From Arthrobacter sp. RIT-PI-e (GTDB lineage Bacteria; Actinomycetota; Actinomycetes; Actinomycetales; Micrococcaceae), in NCBI RefSeq assembly GCF_001187915.1, contig NZ_LGIU01000056.1:1-39592 (forward strand): 39,592 nucleotides of DNA, written 5' to 3'. Under the pieces are notes generated by a model. It saw nothing but the letters and a program-made list of their open reading frames with translations, made no database searches and was not told where the DNA came from. Both the position numbers and the translations under genes were made by a program. Below, in pieces: positions 8,758-16,603 of the stretch (position 1 is its first letter; each line of letters begins with the position of its first letter).

Positions 8758-10302
8758 ATGCGCACACGGCCATGGGCTGCGCTCGCCGGCGCACTGGCGG
8801 GGGGGCTCGGGGGGATCGGCGGGGGCCTCGCCGCCGCGGGGCCGGGGCCCCCGGGCACGCCCGGCACCCCCGTGGGCTCCCCCGGGATCGACGTCGTTCC
8901 CCCCGGGATCAAGGACTGGGCCGCCTCCTGGTTCGGGACCGCGGACAAGGCCGGGCTGCCCGCCTGCATCGCGTCCGGCGTCCTCGGCCTCTCCCTGGCC
9001 GTCGGCGTGCTCGAGCACCGGCGTCCGTTCCGCGGCCGGCTCGTGGTCTTCGTCCTCGGCCTGCTCGGCGCCCTCGCCGTCGCGGCACGCCCGCAGTCCT
9101 CCACGATGTCCCTGGTGGCGCCCGGCGTCGCGATCCTGGTGGCCCTGGTGGTCCTCGCCGCCCTGACGCGGCTGCTGCGCCGCTGGCAGGATACGGTGCA
9201 CATCGACGACGGCGGCGCTCCCCCCGCGCGGCGCCGGTTCCTGCAGGGCGCCGGGGGAGCGCTGGTGGTGGCGGCCGCGAGCGGCACGGCCGCCGTCGCG
9301 GTGCGTTCCTCCCAGGGCACGGTGGCGCGGCTCCGCTCCGCCATCGTCCTGCCCGCGCCGTCGGAGCAGCCCGGGAGGGCAGGCTCCGTGGTGCCACCCG
9401 GCGCCGACCTCGGGGTTCCTGGCATGGGCGATCTGGTGACCCCCGCGGACTCCTTCTACCGCATCGACACCGCCCTGGTGGTCCCGGTGGTGGACCCGGT
9501 CCGGTGGTCCCTGCGCGTCACCGGGCTGGTGGAGCGTGAGCTCGAGCTCACCTTCGCGGAGCTGCTCGAGGAACCGATGATCGAGCGGCACATCACCCTC
9601 GCCTGCGTCTCCAACACGGTGGGCGGGAACCTCACCGGCAACGCCCGCTGGCTGGGGTGGCCGGTGCGGGAGCTGCTCGCCCGTGCCGGCGTGCGGGCGG
9701 GAGCGGACATGGTGCTCTCCCGGAGCGTGGACGGCTTCACCGCCGGTACGCCGCTGGAGGCGCTCACGGACGGCCGCGACGCCCTCCTGGCCGTCGGCAT
9801 GAACGGTGCACCGCTGCCCGTGGAGCACGGCTTCCCGGTGCGGCTCGTGGTCCCCGGGCTCTACGGGTACGTCTCGGCGACCAAGTGGGTGAGCGAGCTC
9901 AGGGTCACCCGGTTCGCCGACGAGAAGGCGTACTGGTCCACACGCGGGTGGTCCGAGCGCGGGCCGGTCAAGACCTCCTCCCGCATCGACGTCCCCCGCG
10001 ACCGGGCGCGGGTCCCCGCCGGGGAGGTCACCGTCGGAGGAGTGGCCTGGGCCCAGCACCGCGGTGTCGCGGCCGTGGAGGTGAGGGTGGACGGCGGTGC
10101 CTGGCAGCCTGCCGACCTCGCACGGGCGATCTCCGCGGACACCTGGTGCCAGTACTCCGTGGGGCTCCGGCTGGACGCCGGGTCCCACACCGTGCAGGTC
10201 CGGGCCACGGACCGCACGGGTGATGTGCAGTCGGACGCCGAGGTGGCGCCCGCACCGGACGGCGCCGAGGGCCTGCACCCGGTAACGTTCACGGGGCCCT
10301 GA
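8758..10302 (+). CDS. Membrane-anchored molybdopterin-dependent oxidoreductase (sulfite oxidase family)
   Basis: 514 residues from the ATG; a GTG at 8749 is an alternative. The N-terminus has a Gly/Ala-rich hydrophobic stretch (7-28) and likely membrane helices near 68-84, 94-110 and 117-137. A Tat-like RRRFLQG motif (158-164) followed by a hydrophobic run comes next. The sulfite-oxidase molybdenum domain follows: ITLACVSNTVGG holds the probable molybdenum ligand Cys283. An Ig-like dimerisation domain (VTVGGVAWAQHRGVAAVEVRVDGGAW) ends the protein. The catalytic part should face outside the membrane. The substrate is unknown; the family includes sulfite oxidases and nitrate-reductase-like enzymes. 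It leads an operon of Moco genes. Confidence 0.85.
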   Translation: MRTRPWAALAGALAGGLGGIGGGLAAAGPGPPGTPGTPVGSPGIDVVPPGIKDWAASWFGTADKAGLPACIASGVLGLSLAVGVLEHRRPFRGRLVVFVLGLLGALAVAARPQSSTMSLVAPGVAILVALVVLAALTRLLRRWQDTVHIDDGGAPPARRRFLQGAGGALVVAAASGTAAVAVRSSQGTVARLRSAIVLPAPSEQPGRAGSVVPPGADLGVPGMGDLVTPADSFYRIDTALVVPVVDPVRWSLRVTGLVERELELTFAELLEEPMIERHITLACVSNTVGGNLTGNARWLGWPVRELLARAGVRAGADMVLSRSVDGFTAGTPLEALTDGRDALLAVGMNGAPLPVEHGFPVRLVVPGLYGYVSATKWVSELRVTRFADEKAYWSTRGWSERGPVKTSSRIDVPRDRARVPAGEVTVGGVAWAQHRGVAAVEVRVDGGAWQPADLARAISADTWCQYSVGLRLDAGSHTVQVRATDRTGDVQSDAEVAPAPDGAEGLHPVTFTGP

Positions 10303-10358
10303 ACCCCCGCCGGCCCCGCCGGCCGGTGCCGCAGCGGAGGGGAGTGGACGAGCACGTC

Positions 10359-11648
10359 ATGAGAAGAACCGTCGCCGAGCACCGGGCCGCCGTGGCCGGG
10401 CTGCTGAGGTGGAGCAGTGGCTACGACGCCGCACGCCCGGTGGTGCTCCCGCTCACCGAGGCACTCGGCCGCACCCTGACCGAGGACGTCCGGGCACCCG
10501 TGAGCCTCCCGCCCTTCGACAACTCGCAGATGGACGGCTACGCCGTGCATGCCGACGATCTCGGGGCGCCCTCCGCCCTGACGGTCGCCGAGGCCATCCC
10601 GGCCGGCTCGGTACCCCCACCCCTGGCTCCCGGCACGGCCGCCCCGATCATGACAGGCGCCATGCTGCCGGAGGGTGCCGCCGCCGTCGTGCCGATCGAG
10701 GAGGCGGACCCCGCGCAGTTCTACACCGGGGCCCAGCACGCGAGCGGGACACCGAGCGTGGACCTGCCGCACGGGATCGGGAGCGGACGGTTCGTACGGA
10801 GGGCCGGGAGCGACATCGCCGCCGGCGACGTGGCCGTGCGGGCCGGGACCCAGCTCGGACCGGCTCAGCTGGGTCTGCTCGCCGCCTGCGGTGTGGGCGA
10901 GGTCCCCGTACGCGAGCGCTTCCGTGTCCTGCTGCTCTCCACCGGTGACGAGGTGGCCGAGCCGGGCACGGACCTCGCCCCCGGCACCATCTACGACGCG
11001 AACAGCACCCTGCTCGAGGCCGCCCTGCTGGAGGCCGGGGCCCACGTCACGCGGCACCGGCTGCTCGGCGACGACCCCGCCGTGCTCCGCGGGGCACTGG
11101 CCGCCGCCCCCGCCGGCAGCACCCACCTGGTGCTCAGCACCGGCGGGATCAGCCAGGGAGCCTACGAGGTGGTGAAGCAGGCGCTCGTCGGGAGCAGCGT
11201 GGAGTTCTCCTCCGTGGCCATGCAACCGGGTGGCCCCCAGGCGCACGGCACGTTGTCCGGCATCCCCTTCCTCGGGTTCCCCGGCAACCCGGTCAGTGCG
11301 CTGGTCTCCTTCGAGATGTTCCTCCGCCCGGCCCTGCACCGCCTGACCGGCGCCCCGGCGCCGCGGTTGGAGCTCGACGCGGTACTCGTGGAGGACGTCC
11401 GGAGCCCCGAGGGCAAGCACCAGGTGCGCCGTGGGCTCTACCGTGACGGCAGCGTCATGCTGGTGGGTGGCCCCGATTCGCACCTGCTGCACGCCCTGGC
11501 GACCTCCAACTGCCTCGTCCACCTGCCCGTGGACGTCACGGCACGCGCCGCGGGCGAGAGCGTGCGCCTGACCCTGATCGGGCCCGTGCCCTCGGACCCG
11601 TTCGCCGTGGAGGACGTGCTCGTCACCGAGCAGGTCACGATCGGGTGA
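10359..11648 (+). CDS. moeA: Molybdopterin molybdenumtransferase MoeA
   Basis: Inserts molybdate into adenylated molybdopterin, the last general step of Moco synthesis. 429 residues from the ATG at 10359. It has the usual MoeA marks: LPPFDNSQMDGYAV near the N-terminus, PIMTGAMLPEGAAAVVPIEE, the MogA-like core LLSTGDEVAEPG and LVLSTGGISQGAYEVVK, and FLGFPGNPVSALVSFEMF. The C-terminal domain IV is present. The start is uncertain: a GTG at 10344 lies 3 nt after GGAGG (10336-10340), whereas the ATG is farther away. GCCGGC palindromes (10309-10323) lie in the gap after the oxidoreductase. It should be in one operon with it and with moaC, mog and moaE. Confidence 0.93.
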   Translation: MRRTVAEHRAAVAGLLRWSSGYDAARPVVLPLTEALGRTLTEDVRAPVSLPPFDNSQMDGYAVHADDLGAPSALTVAEAIPAGSVPPPLAPGTAAPIMTGAMLPEGAAAVVPIEEADPAQFYTGAQHASGTPSVDLPHGIGSGRFVRRAGSDIAAGDVAVRAGTQLGPAQLGLLAACGVGEVPVRERFRVLLLSTGDEVAEPGTDLAPGTIYDANSTLLEAALLEAGAHVTRHRLLGDDPAVLRGALAAAPAGSTHLVLSTGGISQGAYEVVKQALVGSSVEFSSVAMQPGGPQAHGTLSGIPFLGFPGNPVSALVSFEMFLRPALHRLTGAPAPRLELDAVLVEDVRSPEGKHQVRRGLYRDGSVMLVGGPDSHLLHALATSNCLVHLPVDVTARAAGESVRLTLIGPVPSDPFAVEDVLVTEQVTIG

Positions 11649-11687
11649 TCCGGGCTGGTTGAATGGGATCCCCAGGAAGGATGCACC

Positions 11688-12170
11688 GTGAGCACTGAAC
11701 ACCACCCGTCCCTGACCCATGTCCGGGCCGACGGCACGGCCCACATGGTCGACGTCTCCGAGAAGCGGCCCACCGTACGGCAGGCCGTCGCGGAGGCGAC
11801 CCTCGAGACCACCGCCGACGTCGTGGCCCTGGTCACCGACGGCGGCCTCCCGAAGGGCGACGCCCTCGCGGTGGCCCGTGTGGCCGGGATCATGGCGGCG
11901 AAGCAGACCTCGACCCTGATCCCGCTCTGCCACCCGCTGCCGCTGTCCAAGGTCACCGTGGACTTCGAGCCCGACGGCGGCAGCATCCGCGTCAGCACCC
12001 TCGTGCGGACCACGGCGCTCACCGGCGTGGAGATGGAGGCCCTCACGGCCGCCTCCGTGGCGGCCCTGACCCTCTACGACATGATCAAGGCGGTGGACAA
12101 GCACGCGGTGATCACCGGTACGCGCGTGCTCTCCAAGTCCGGCGGCAAGAGCGGGGACTGGGCACTGTGA
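11688..12170 (+). CDS. moaC: Cyclic pyranopterin monophosphate synthase MoaC
   Basis: Works after MoaA to form cyclic pyranopterin monophosphate. 160 residues, the normal size. Recognisable blocks are [51 protein letters not shown] and [20 protein letters not shown] followed by IKAVDK. The GTG start has AGGAAGG (11674-11680) 7 nt upstream. Its TGA overlaps the GTG of the next gene by 4 nt, so translation of the pair is likely coupled. Confidence 0.96.
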   Translation: MSTEHHPSLTHVRADGTAHMVDVSEKRPTVRQAVAEATLETTADVVALVTDGGLPKGDALAVARVAGIMAAKQTSTLIPLCHPLPLSKVTVDFEPDGGSIRVSTLVRTTALTGVEMEALTAASVAALTLYDMIKAVDKHAVITGTRVLSKSGGKSGDWAL

Positions 12171-12652
12171 CGCACCTCCGCACCGCCGCCGTCGTGATCG
12201 CCTCCACCCGCGCGGCCGCCGGCACCTACCAGGACGAGTGCGGGCCGGCCATCGCGGCCTGGCTCTACGCCCACGGGTTCGCCGTGGCCGACGCCGTGGT
12301 GGTACCGGACGGCGAGGCCGTGGGAGCCGCCATCGGTGCGGCGCTCGAGGCGCGCCCCGCGGTGCTCATCACCAGCGGGGGGACCGGGCTGAGCCCCGAC
12401 GACGCGACCCCCGAGCAGACCGCCCCCCACCTCACCCGGCAGCTGCCGGGCATCATGGAGGCCATCCGCGGCGCCTCGCTGGCCACGGTCCCCACGGCAG
12501 CCCTCAGTCGCGGGCTGGCCGGTACGGCGGGCTCCACGTTCGTGCTCAACCTCCCGGGCTCACCCGGGGGCGTGCAGGACGGCCTCGCCGTCCTCGAGCC
12601 CCTGATCGATCACATCTGCTCCCAGCTGGAGGGTTCCCATGACCACCGGTGA
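12167..12652 (+). CDS. moaB: MogA/MoaB family molybdopterin adenylyltransferase
   Basis: Adenylates molybdopterin before MoeA inserts the metal. 161 residues with [11 protein letters not shown] at the N-terminus, the molybdopterin-binding motif [19 protein letters not shown], and [16 protein letters not shown] near the end. MogA and MoaB cannot be separated on sight; both do the same job in bacteria that carry only one. The GTG overlaps the moaC stop by 4 nt, and its end overlaps moaE by 14 nt, a tight polycistronic layout. Confidence 0.92.
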   Translation: MTHLRTAAVVIASTRAAAGTYQDECGPAIAAWLYAHGFAVADAVVVPDGEAVGAAIGAALEARPAVLITSGGTGLSPDDATPEQTAPHLTRQLPGIMEAIRGASLATVPTAALSRGLAGTAGSTFVLNLPGSPGGVQDGLAVLEPLIDHICSQLEGSHDHR

Positions 12653-13076
12653 CGTGGTCCACGCGGCCGTCGCTGACACCCCCATCTCCCCCGAGGAGGC
12701 GTACGCCGGGGTCGATTCGCCCCACTGCGGTGCCGTCGTCGGCTTCAGCGGTGTGGTGCGGGACCACGACGGCGGCAAGGGTGTCACGTCCCTGACCTAC
12801 TCGGGGCACCCGAGTGCGGGGCGGATCATCCGGGAGGTGGCCGAGGAGATCGCGGCGCAGCACGACGGCGTCCGCATCTGGGTGGCCCACCGCGTGGGAC
12901 CGCTCGCCATCGGGGACCAGGCGCTCGTCGCCGCCGTGGGGGCCGCGCATCGCGGTGAGGCGTTCGAGGCGTGCGCCGATCTCGTGGACCGGGTGAAGGA
13001 GCGCGTGCCCATCTGGAAGGAGCAGTTCTTCACGGACGGCACCGTGGAGTGGGTCGGCGCCGGAGCGGAACAGTAG
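12639..13076 (+). CDS. moaE: Molybdopterin synthase catalytic subunit MoaE
   Basis: Large subunit of molybdopterin synthase, which moves two sulfurs from MoaD to cyclic pyranopterin monophosphate. 145 residues. Family marks are GAVVGFSGVVRDHDGG (31-46), LTYSGHPSAGRII, VAHRVGPLAIGD, AHRGEAFEAC (103-112), and VKERVPIWKEQFF with the two active-site lysines K120 and K127. It is the last gene of the operon and overlaps the preceding gene by 14 nt. Its TAG stop lies inside the -10 element of dapB. Confidence 0.95.
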   Translation: MTTGDVVHAAVADTPISPEEAYAGVDSPHCGAVVGFSGVVRDHDGGKGVTSLTYSGHPSAGRIIREVAEEIAAQHDGVRIWVAHRVGPLAIGDQALVAAVGAAHRGEAFEACADLVDRVKERVPIWKEQFFTDGTVEWVGAGAEQ

Positions 13077-13079
13077 GCT
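13074..13079 (+). promoter_or_regulatory. -10 element of the leaderless dapB promoter
   Basis: TAGGCT is followed by 7 nt and then the dapB ATG (13087). It overlaps the moaE stop codon. No Shine-Dalgarno sequence is present between them. Confidence 0.55.
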
Positions 13080-13086
13080 GGGCCGC

Positions 13087-13860
13087 ATGACCGAACTACT
13101 GCCCGTCGCCGTGCTCGGCGCCCGCGGCCGGATGGGCACCGAGGCCGTGCGCGCCGTCGAGGAGGCCCCCGACCTCGAACTCGTCGCCGCCCTCGGCAGC
13201 CCCGACCCGCTGGAGCGGCTGGTGTCCCCGGGCGCCCGCGTGGTGGCGGATCTCACCGTCCCCGACGCCACCGCGGACAACGTCGCCTTCGCGGTGGAGC
13301 ACGGGATGCACGCCGTGGTGGGTACCACGGGCTGGACGACGGAACGCCTGACGGCGCTAGGGGACCAGCTGCGGCGCACCCCGGCCACGGGGGTGCTGAT
13401 CGCCCCCAACTTCGCGCTCGGATCCGTGCTCGCCACGGCCTTCGCCGCAGCCGCGGCGCGCTACTTCGAGTCCGCGGAGATCGTGGAGCCGCCCCCCCCG
13501 GACAAGGTGGACGCCCCGTCGGGGAGCGCCGTCCGCACCGCGCAGCTCGCGGCGGCGGCCCGCGCGGCCGCCGGGCTGCCCGCCGCACCCGACGCGACGC
13601 ACGACCAGCTCGACGGCGCCCGCGGTGCCCCCGTGGACGGCGTCCCCGTGCACTCGGGGCGCCCGCGCGGCCTCACGGCCCACCAGGAGGGGCTGCTCGG
13701 CGGGGGGGGGGGGCAGCTGACCATCCGGCACGACTCCTTCCCCCGCGAGTCCTTCATGCCCGGGGTGCTCCTCGGGATCCGGTCCGTGGCGCAGCACCCG
13801 GGGCTGACCGTGGGTCTGGACGGCTCCCTCGCCCTCTGGCTCGGCGGAGCCCCGAGCTGA
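13087..13860 (+). CDS. dapB: 4-hydroxy-tetrahydrodipicolinate reductase, key residues missing
   Basis: NAD(P)H-dependent enzyme of the diaminopimelate/lysine pathway. 257 residues. The Rossmann half is normal: VAVLGARGRMG (7-17), VVGTTGW (77-83) and LIAPNFALGSV (104-114). The catalytic half is not. The family signature E-[IV]-x-E-x-H-x(3)-K-x-D-x-P-S-G-T-A reads EIVEPPPPDKVDAPSGSA (131-148) here, so both usual histidines are proline. The conserved SVRLRGLVAHQEVLLGGPGE reads SGRPRGLTAHQEGLLGGGGG (190-209). Lys140 is kept, and the reading frame and length are intact. The changed codons form eight C (13492-13499) and twelve G (13702-13713). Either the enzyme is damaged or these bases are miscalled. 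Confidence 0.85.
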   Translation: MTELLPVAVLGARGRMGTEAVRAVEEAPDLELVAALGSPDPLERLVSPGARVVADLTVPDATADNVAFAVEHGMHAVVGTTGWTTERLTALGDQLRRTPATGVLIAPNFALGSVLATAFAAAAARYFESAEIVEPPPPDKVDAPSGSAVRTAQLAAAARAAAGLPAAPDATHDQLDGARGAPVDGVPVHSGRPRGLTAHQEGLLGGGGGQLTIRHDSFPRESFMPGVLLGIRSVAQHPGLTVGLDGSLALWLGGAPS

Positions 13861-14336
13861 TGGGCGCCCTCGCGTTCCTCTCCCGCCAGCGCGTCAAGAT
13901 CGGCGTGGCCCTCGTCACAGTGCTCCTGGTCTTCTGGCTCGTCGTCGCACTCCAGCGCAGCGTCCTCCTCCTCGGTGACCCCGATCCCGTGGCGAAGGCC
14001 ATCGGCGCGGCCTATCTGCTGCTGCCCGGCGTCGGTGCCTGGGCCATGATCCGCGAGCTCCTCTTCGGTGCCCGCACCGAGCGCATGGCACGACAGCTCG
14101 AGGCGGAGGGCGGTCTGCCGGTGGACGACCTCCCGCGGACCCCCGCCGGGCGGATCGTGCGCTCCGCCGCCGACGAGGCCTTCCCCGCCTACCGGGCGGA
14201 GGCGGAGGCCGATCCGGAGAACTGGCGCCGCTGGTTCAGGCGCTCCTGCGCCGCCGCCGCCGCGGGTGCCCGCAAGCGCGCGCGGCGGGCGATGCGCGCC
14301 GCCGGGAAGCTGTACGCCGGGTCCTCCGGCGCGTAG
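13860..14336 (+). CDS. Small membrane protein of unknown function
   Basis: 158 residues. I do not recognise a named family. Two hydrophobic helices are clear near the N-terminus: VKIGVALVTVLLVFWLVVAL (about 12-31) and AIGAAYLLLPGVGAWAMI (about 47-64). A charged cytoplasmic tail follows, containing PENWRRWFRRSCAAAAAGARKR, a helical stretch that resembles a single TPR-like helix pair. The ATG shares its A with the dapB stop (TGATG), so it is translationally coupled to dapB. Similar small membrane genes follow dapB in related genomes, from memory. Function unknown. Confidence 0.75.
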   Translation: MGALAFLSRQRVKIGVALVTVLLVFWLVVALQRSVLLLGDPDPVAKAIGAAYLLLPGVGAWAMIRELLFGARTERMARQLEAEGGLPVDDLPRTPAGRIVRSAADEAFPAYRAEAEADPENWRRWFRRSCAAAAAGARKRARRAMRAAGKLYAGSSGA

Positions 14337-14391
14337 GAGGCCCGGCCCCGTTCCTACGGGGACGCCCTCCCACGACGCCGTCCCTGCTGCG

Positions 14392-14411
14392 CCGACGACG
14401 GCCGTCGTCGG
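14392..14411. terminator. Perfect 20-bp palindrome between convergent genes
   Basis: CCGACGACGG is followed directly by its complement CCGTCGTCGG. A smaller CCCCG/CGGGG hairpin (14346-14350/14357-14361) lies just upstream. The palindrome sits in the 80-nt gap between the small membrane protein stop and the stop of the leftward acyltransferase-like gene, so a bidirectional terminator is the likely role. Confidence 0.6.
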
Positions 14412-14416
14412 GGACG

Positions 14417-15598
14417 TCAACGACCGGCGTCCACCCGGCCCTGCCGTGCCGCGTTCGCCGCACCCGAGGTGAGCAGCTCCAGGGGACCGCGCGAGCCCAG
14501 GCGCCGGAAGAGCACCCCGACCGCCACGGCGACCACCACCTGCAGCCAGAAGAGCCCGGTGGGATCCGGCAGCGGCTCGAGCTGGTCCGCCCAGCTCATG
14601 ACGCACACGTGCAGGCTGTAGAGGGTCAACGTCATGGCCCCGGGCGCGGAGAGCGGCAGGAGCGCCTGGGGCAGCCAGTGCGTCAGCAGCAGGCAGACCG
14701 CGACCACGGCTGCCGCGGAGCCGGCCACGTGGATCAGGTCCAGGCTGGTTCCCGAGTGGGGTGCGGAGACGGCGAGCCACCACCAGGACCCGGACCGGTC
14801 GAGTCCGGTCACCCCGACGTCGAGCATGGCCTCGAGCGGATAGAGCCGTGCCTCGGGTGTCGCCAGCAGGGCCGCCAGCCCGCCCCCGGGGCCGAGGAGC
14901 TGGGCGCTGACGAGCTTGGCGCCGGCGGCGGCCAGCACCCCGGCGCACAGCAGCATCAGGTGCACACCGGGGCGGGAGAGATCCAGCCGGCCGATCACCA
15001 TGCCCACCAGGATGAAGCCGAGCCACTGCAGCACCGGGTAGTACCCCGTGACGAGGAGATCCGCCGCCAGGGTCTGCGGCACGAGGAAGTGCTCGAAGAC
15101 CGGGTTCTGCCCGAGCACGGGCTGGTCCAGGGTCTCCATCACCACGGGGCGGACGAGGTGGGCCACCACCGGTGCCACCAGCACCCAGCCGGCGGCCCAC
15201 ACCGCGAGGCTCCGCAGACGCAGACCGGTGAAGGGCAGCGCCACCAGGAACAGCACGGCGTAGTGGACGAGGATGATCGCGATGCTCGTCTCCAGCCCCC
15301 CGAGCACCAGCCCGATCAGCGCGATCACCAGGGCCCGGACCACGATGCCGGTGCGGTCGGCGGAGAGCGTACGGTCACGGTGCGGGGAGCTCCCCCCGGT
15401 AAGCAGGGCCAGGCCTATCCCGGCCACCACGGCGAAGAGCCCGGACGCCCGGCCCGAGAACAGCAGGGCCGTCCAGGTGGCCTCCACCGTCCCCGGGGCG
15501 TACAGGGGCAGGACGTGCGTGCTCATCATGCCGAAGAGCGCGACGCCCCGGGCGGCGTCGATCCCGGTCAACCGTCGCGGGGCGTACGTCATCTGCAT
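14417..15598 (-). CDS. Multi-pass membrane protein, heparan-alpha-glucosaminide acetyltransferase/DUF418-like
   Basis: About 393 residues from the ATG at 15598; an ATG at 15592 is also possible. The N-terminal RLTGIDAARGVALFGMMSTHV is the signature opening of the HGSNAT/DUF1624-DUF418 membrane acyltransferase group. Roughly ten hydrophobic helices follow, with LGFILVGMVIGRLDL and LTLYSLHV typical of the fold. It probably moves an acyl group across the membrane to a surface sugar or lipid; the substrate is unknown. It is the only leftward gene of its region, divergent from dapA and convergent to the small membrane protein. Confidence 0.75.
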   Translation of the reverse strand: MQMTYAPRRLTGIDAARGVALFGMMSTHVLPLYAPGTVEATWTALLFSGRASGLFAVVAGIGLALLTGGSSPHRDRTLSADRTGIVVRALVIALIGLVLGGLETSIAIILVHYAVLFLVALPFTGLRLRSLAVWAAGWVLVAPVVAHLVRPVVMETLDQPVLGQNPVFEHFLVPQTLAADLLVTGYYPVLQWLGFILVGMVIGRLDLSRPGVHLMLLCAGVLAAAGAKLVSAQLLGPGGGLAALLATPEARLYPLEAMLDVGVTGLDRSGSWWWLAVSAPHSGTSLDLIHVAGSAAAVVAVCLLLTHWLPQALLPLSAPGAMTLTLYSLHVCVMSWADQLEPLPDPTGLFWLQVVVAVAVGVLFRRLGSRGPLELLTSGAANAARQGRVDAGR

Positions 15599-15651
15599 GC
15601 GAACATGGTCGCACAGCACGTCCCGCCCCCCGCCGCAGGGTGCGGACCGGG

Positions 15652-15657
15652 TAACGT
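15652..15657 (+). promoter_or_regulatory. -10 element of the leaderless dapA promoter
   Basis: TAACGT is followed by 7 nt and the dapA ATG at 15665. There is no ribosome site. The 66-bp gap to the divergent membrane gene must hold both promoters. Confidence 0.55.
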
Positions 15658-15664
15658 TTCCTGC

Positions 15665-16603
15665 ATGATCGACACCCCCTCACGCTCCCTCCCGTTCGGC
15701 ACCCTCGTGGCCGCCCTGGTCACCCCGTTCACGCCCGACGGCGCCGTGGACCTTGAGGCCACCGCGCACCTCGCCACCAAGCTCGTGGACGACGGCTGCG
15801 ACGGCCTGGTGGTCTCGGGCACCACGGGGGAGACCTCGACGCTCGAGGACTCGGAGAAGGAGGACCTCTTCCGGGTGGTCGCCGAGACCGTGGGCGACCG
15901 GGCGCGCGTGATCGCCGGTACCGGGACCAACCACACCTCGCACTCGGTGGAGATGGCCCGGCGTGCGGAGCGGGCCGGGGCCCACGCGCAGCTCGTCGTG
16001 ACGCCGTACTACAACAAGCCGTCCCAGGCCGGGGTGGTGGCGCACTTCGAGGCGGTCGCGGCGGCCACGGAGTTGCCCATCATGGTCTACGACATCCCCG
16101 GACGGGCCGGCATCCCCATCGCCACCGACACGATGCTGCGCCTCGCGGAGCACCCGCGGATCCTGGCCCTCAAGGACGCGAAGGCCGACTTCGCCGCCGT
16201 CACCCGGGTCCTCGCGGCCACCGACCTCGACGTCTACTCGGGCGACGACGGCCTGACGCTGCCGTGGATGGCCGCGGGCGCCGTCGGGGTGGTCAGCGTC
16301 AGCGTGCACGTGGCCACGAAGGCGTTCCGGGCCCTGGTGGACGCCGCCGCGGCCGGGAACCTCGAGGAGGCGCGGCGGATCCACTTCCAGCTCGACCCGG
16401 TGGTCAGGGCGCTCATGACGCACCTCCAGGGCGCCGTCTCGGCCAAGCAGGTGCTGCACCTCCAGGGCGTGCTGCCCAGTCCCACCGTGCGCCTGCCGCT
16501 CGTGGAACCGGACGAGCAGGAACTCGCGCCGGTCCTCGCGGACCTGGCAGACGCCGGCAGCGTGCTCCCCGCCCTCGACGGCGGCCGGGGCGCCCGAGCA
16601 TGA
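15665..16603 (+). CDS. dapA: 4-hydroxy-tetrahydrodipicolinate synthase
   Basis: Condenses pyruvate with aspartate semialdehyde, the committed step of diaminopimelate/lysine synthesis. 312 residues. The TIM-barrel active site is complete: GTTGE (52-56), TPYYNKPS with Tyr116, VYDIPGRAG with Tyr142 and Arg147, and the Schiff-base lysine Lys170 in LALKDAK. This contrasts with the altered dapB 1.8 kb upstream. The start at 15665 is supported by the leaderless -10. Its stop overlaps the RNase J start as ATGA. Confidence 0.96.
   Translation: MIDTPSRSLPFGTLVAALVTPFTPDGAVDLEATAHLATKLVDDGCDGLVVSGTTGETSTLEDSEKEDLFRVVAETVGDRARVIAGTGTNHTSHSVEMARRAERAGAHAQLVVTPYYNKPSQAGVVAHFEAVAAATELPIMVYDIPGRAGIPIATDTMLRLAEHPRILALKDAKADFAAVTRVLAATDLDVYSGDDGLTLPWMAAGAVGVVSVSVHVATKAFRALVDAAAAGNLEEARRIHFQLDPVVRALMTHLQGAVSAKQVLHLQGVLPSPTVRLPLVEPDEQELAPVLADLADAGSVLPALDGGRGARA

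Noticed and set aside
14609..15664. A long forward frame running into dapA
   Set aside because: Gln/His/Gly-rich antisense of the acyltransferase-like gene. The dapA family begins at 15665, where a leaderless promoter fits.
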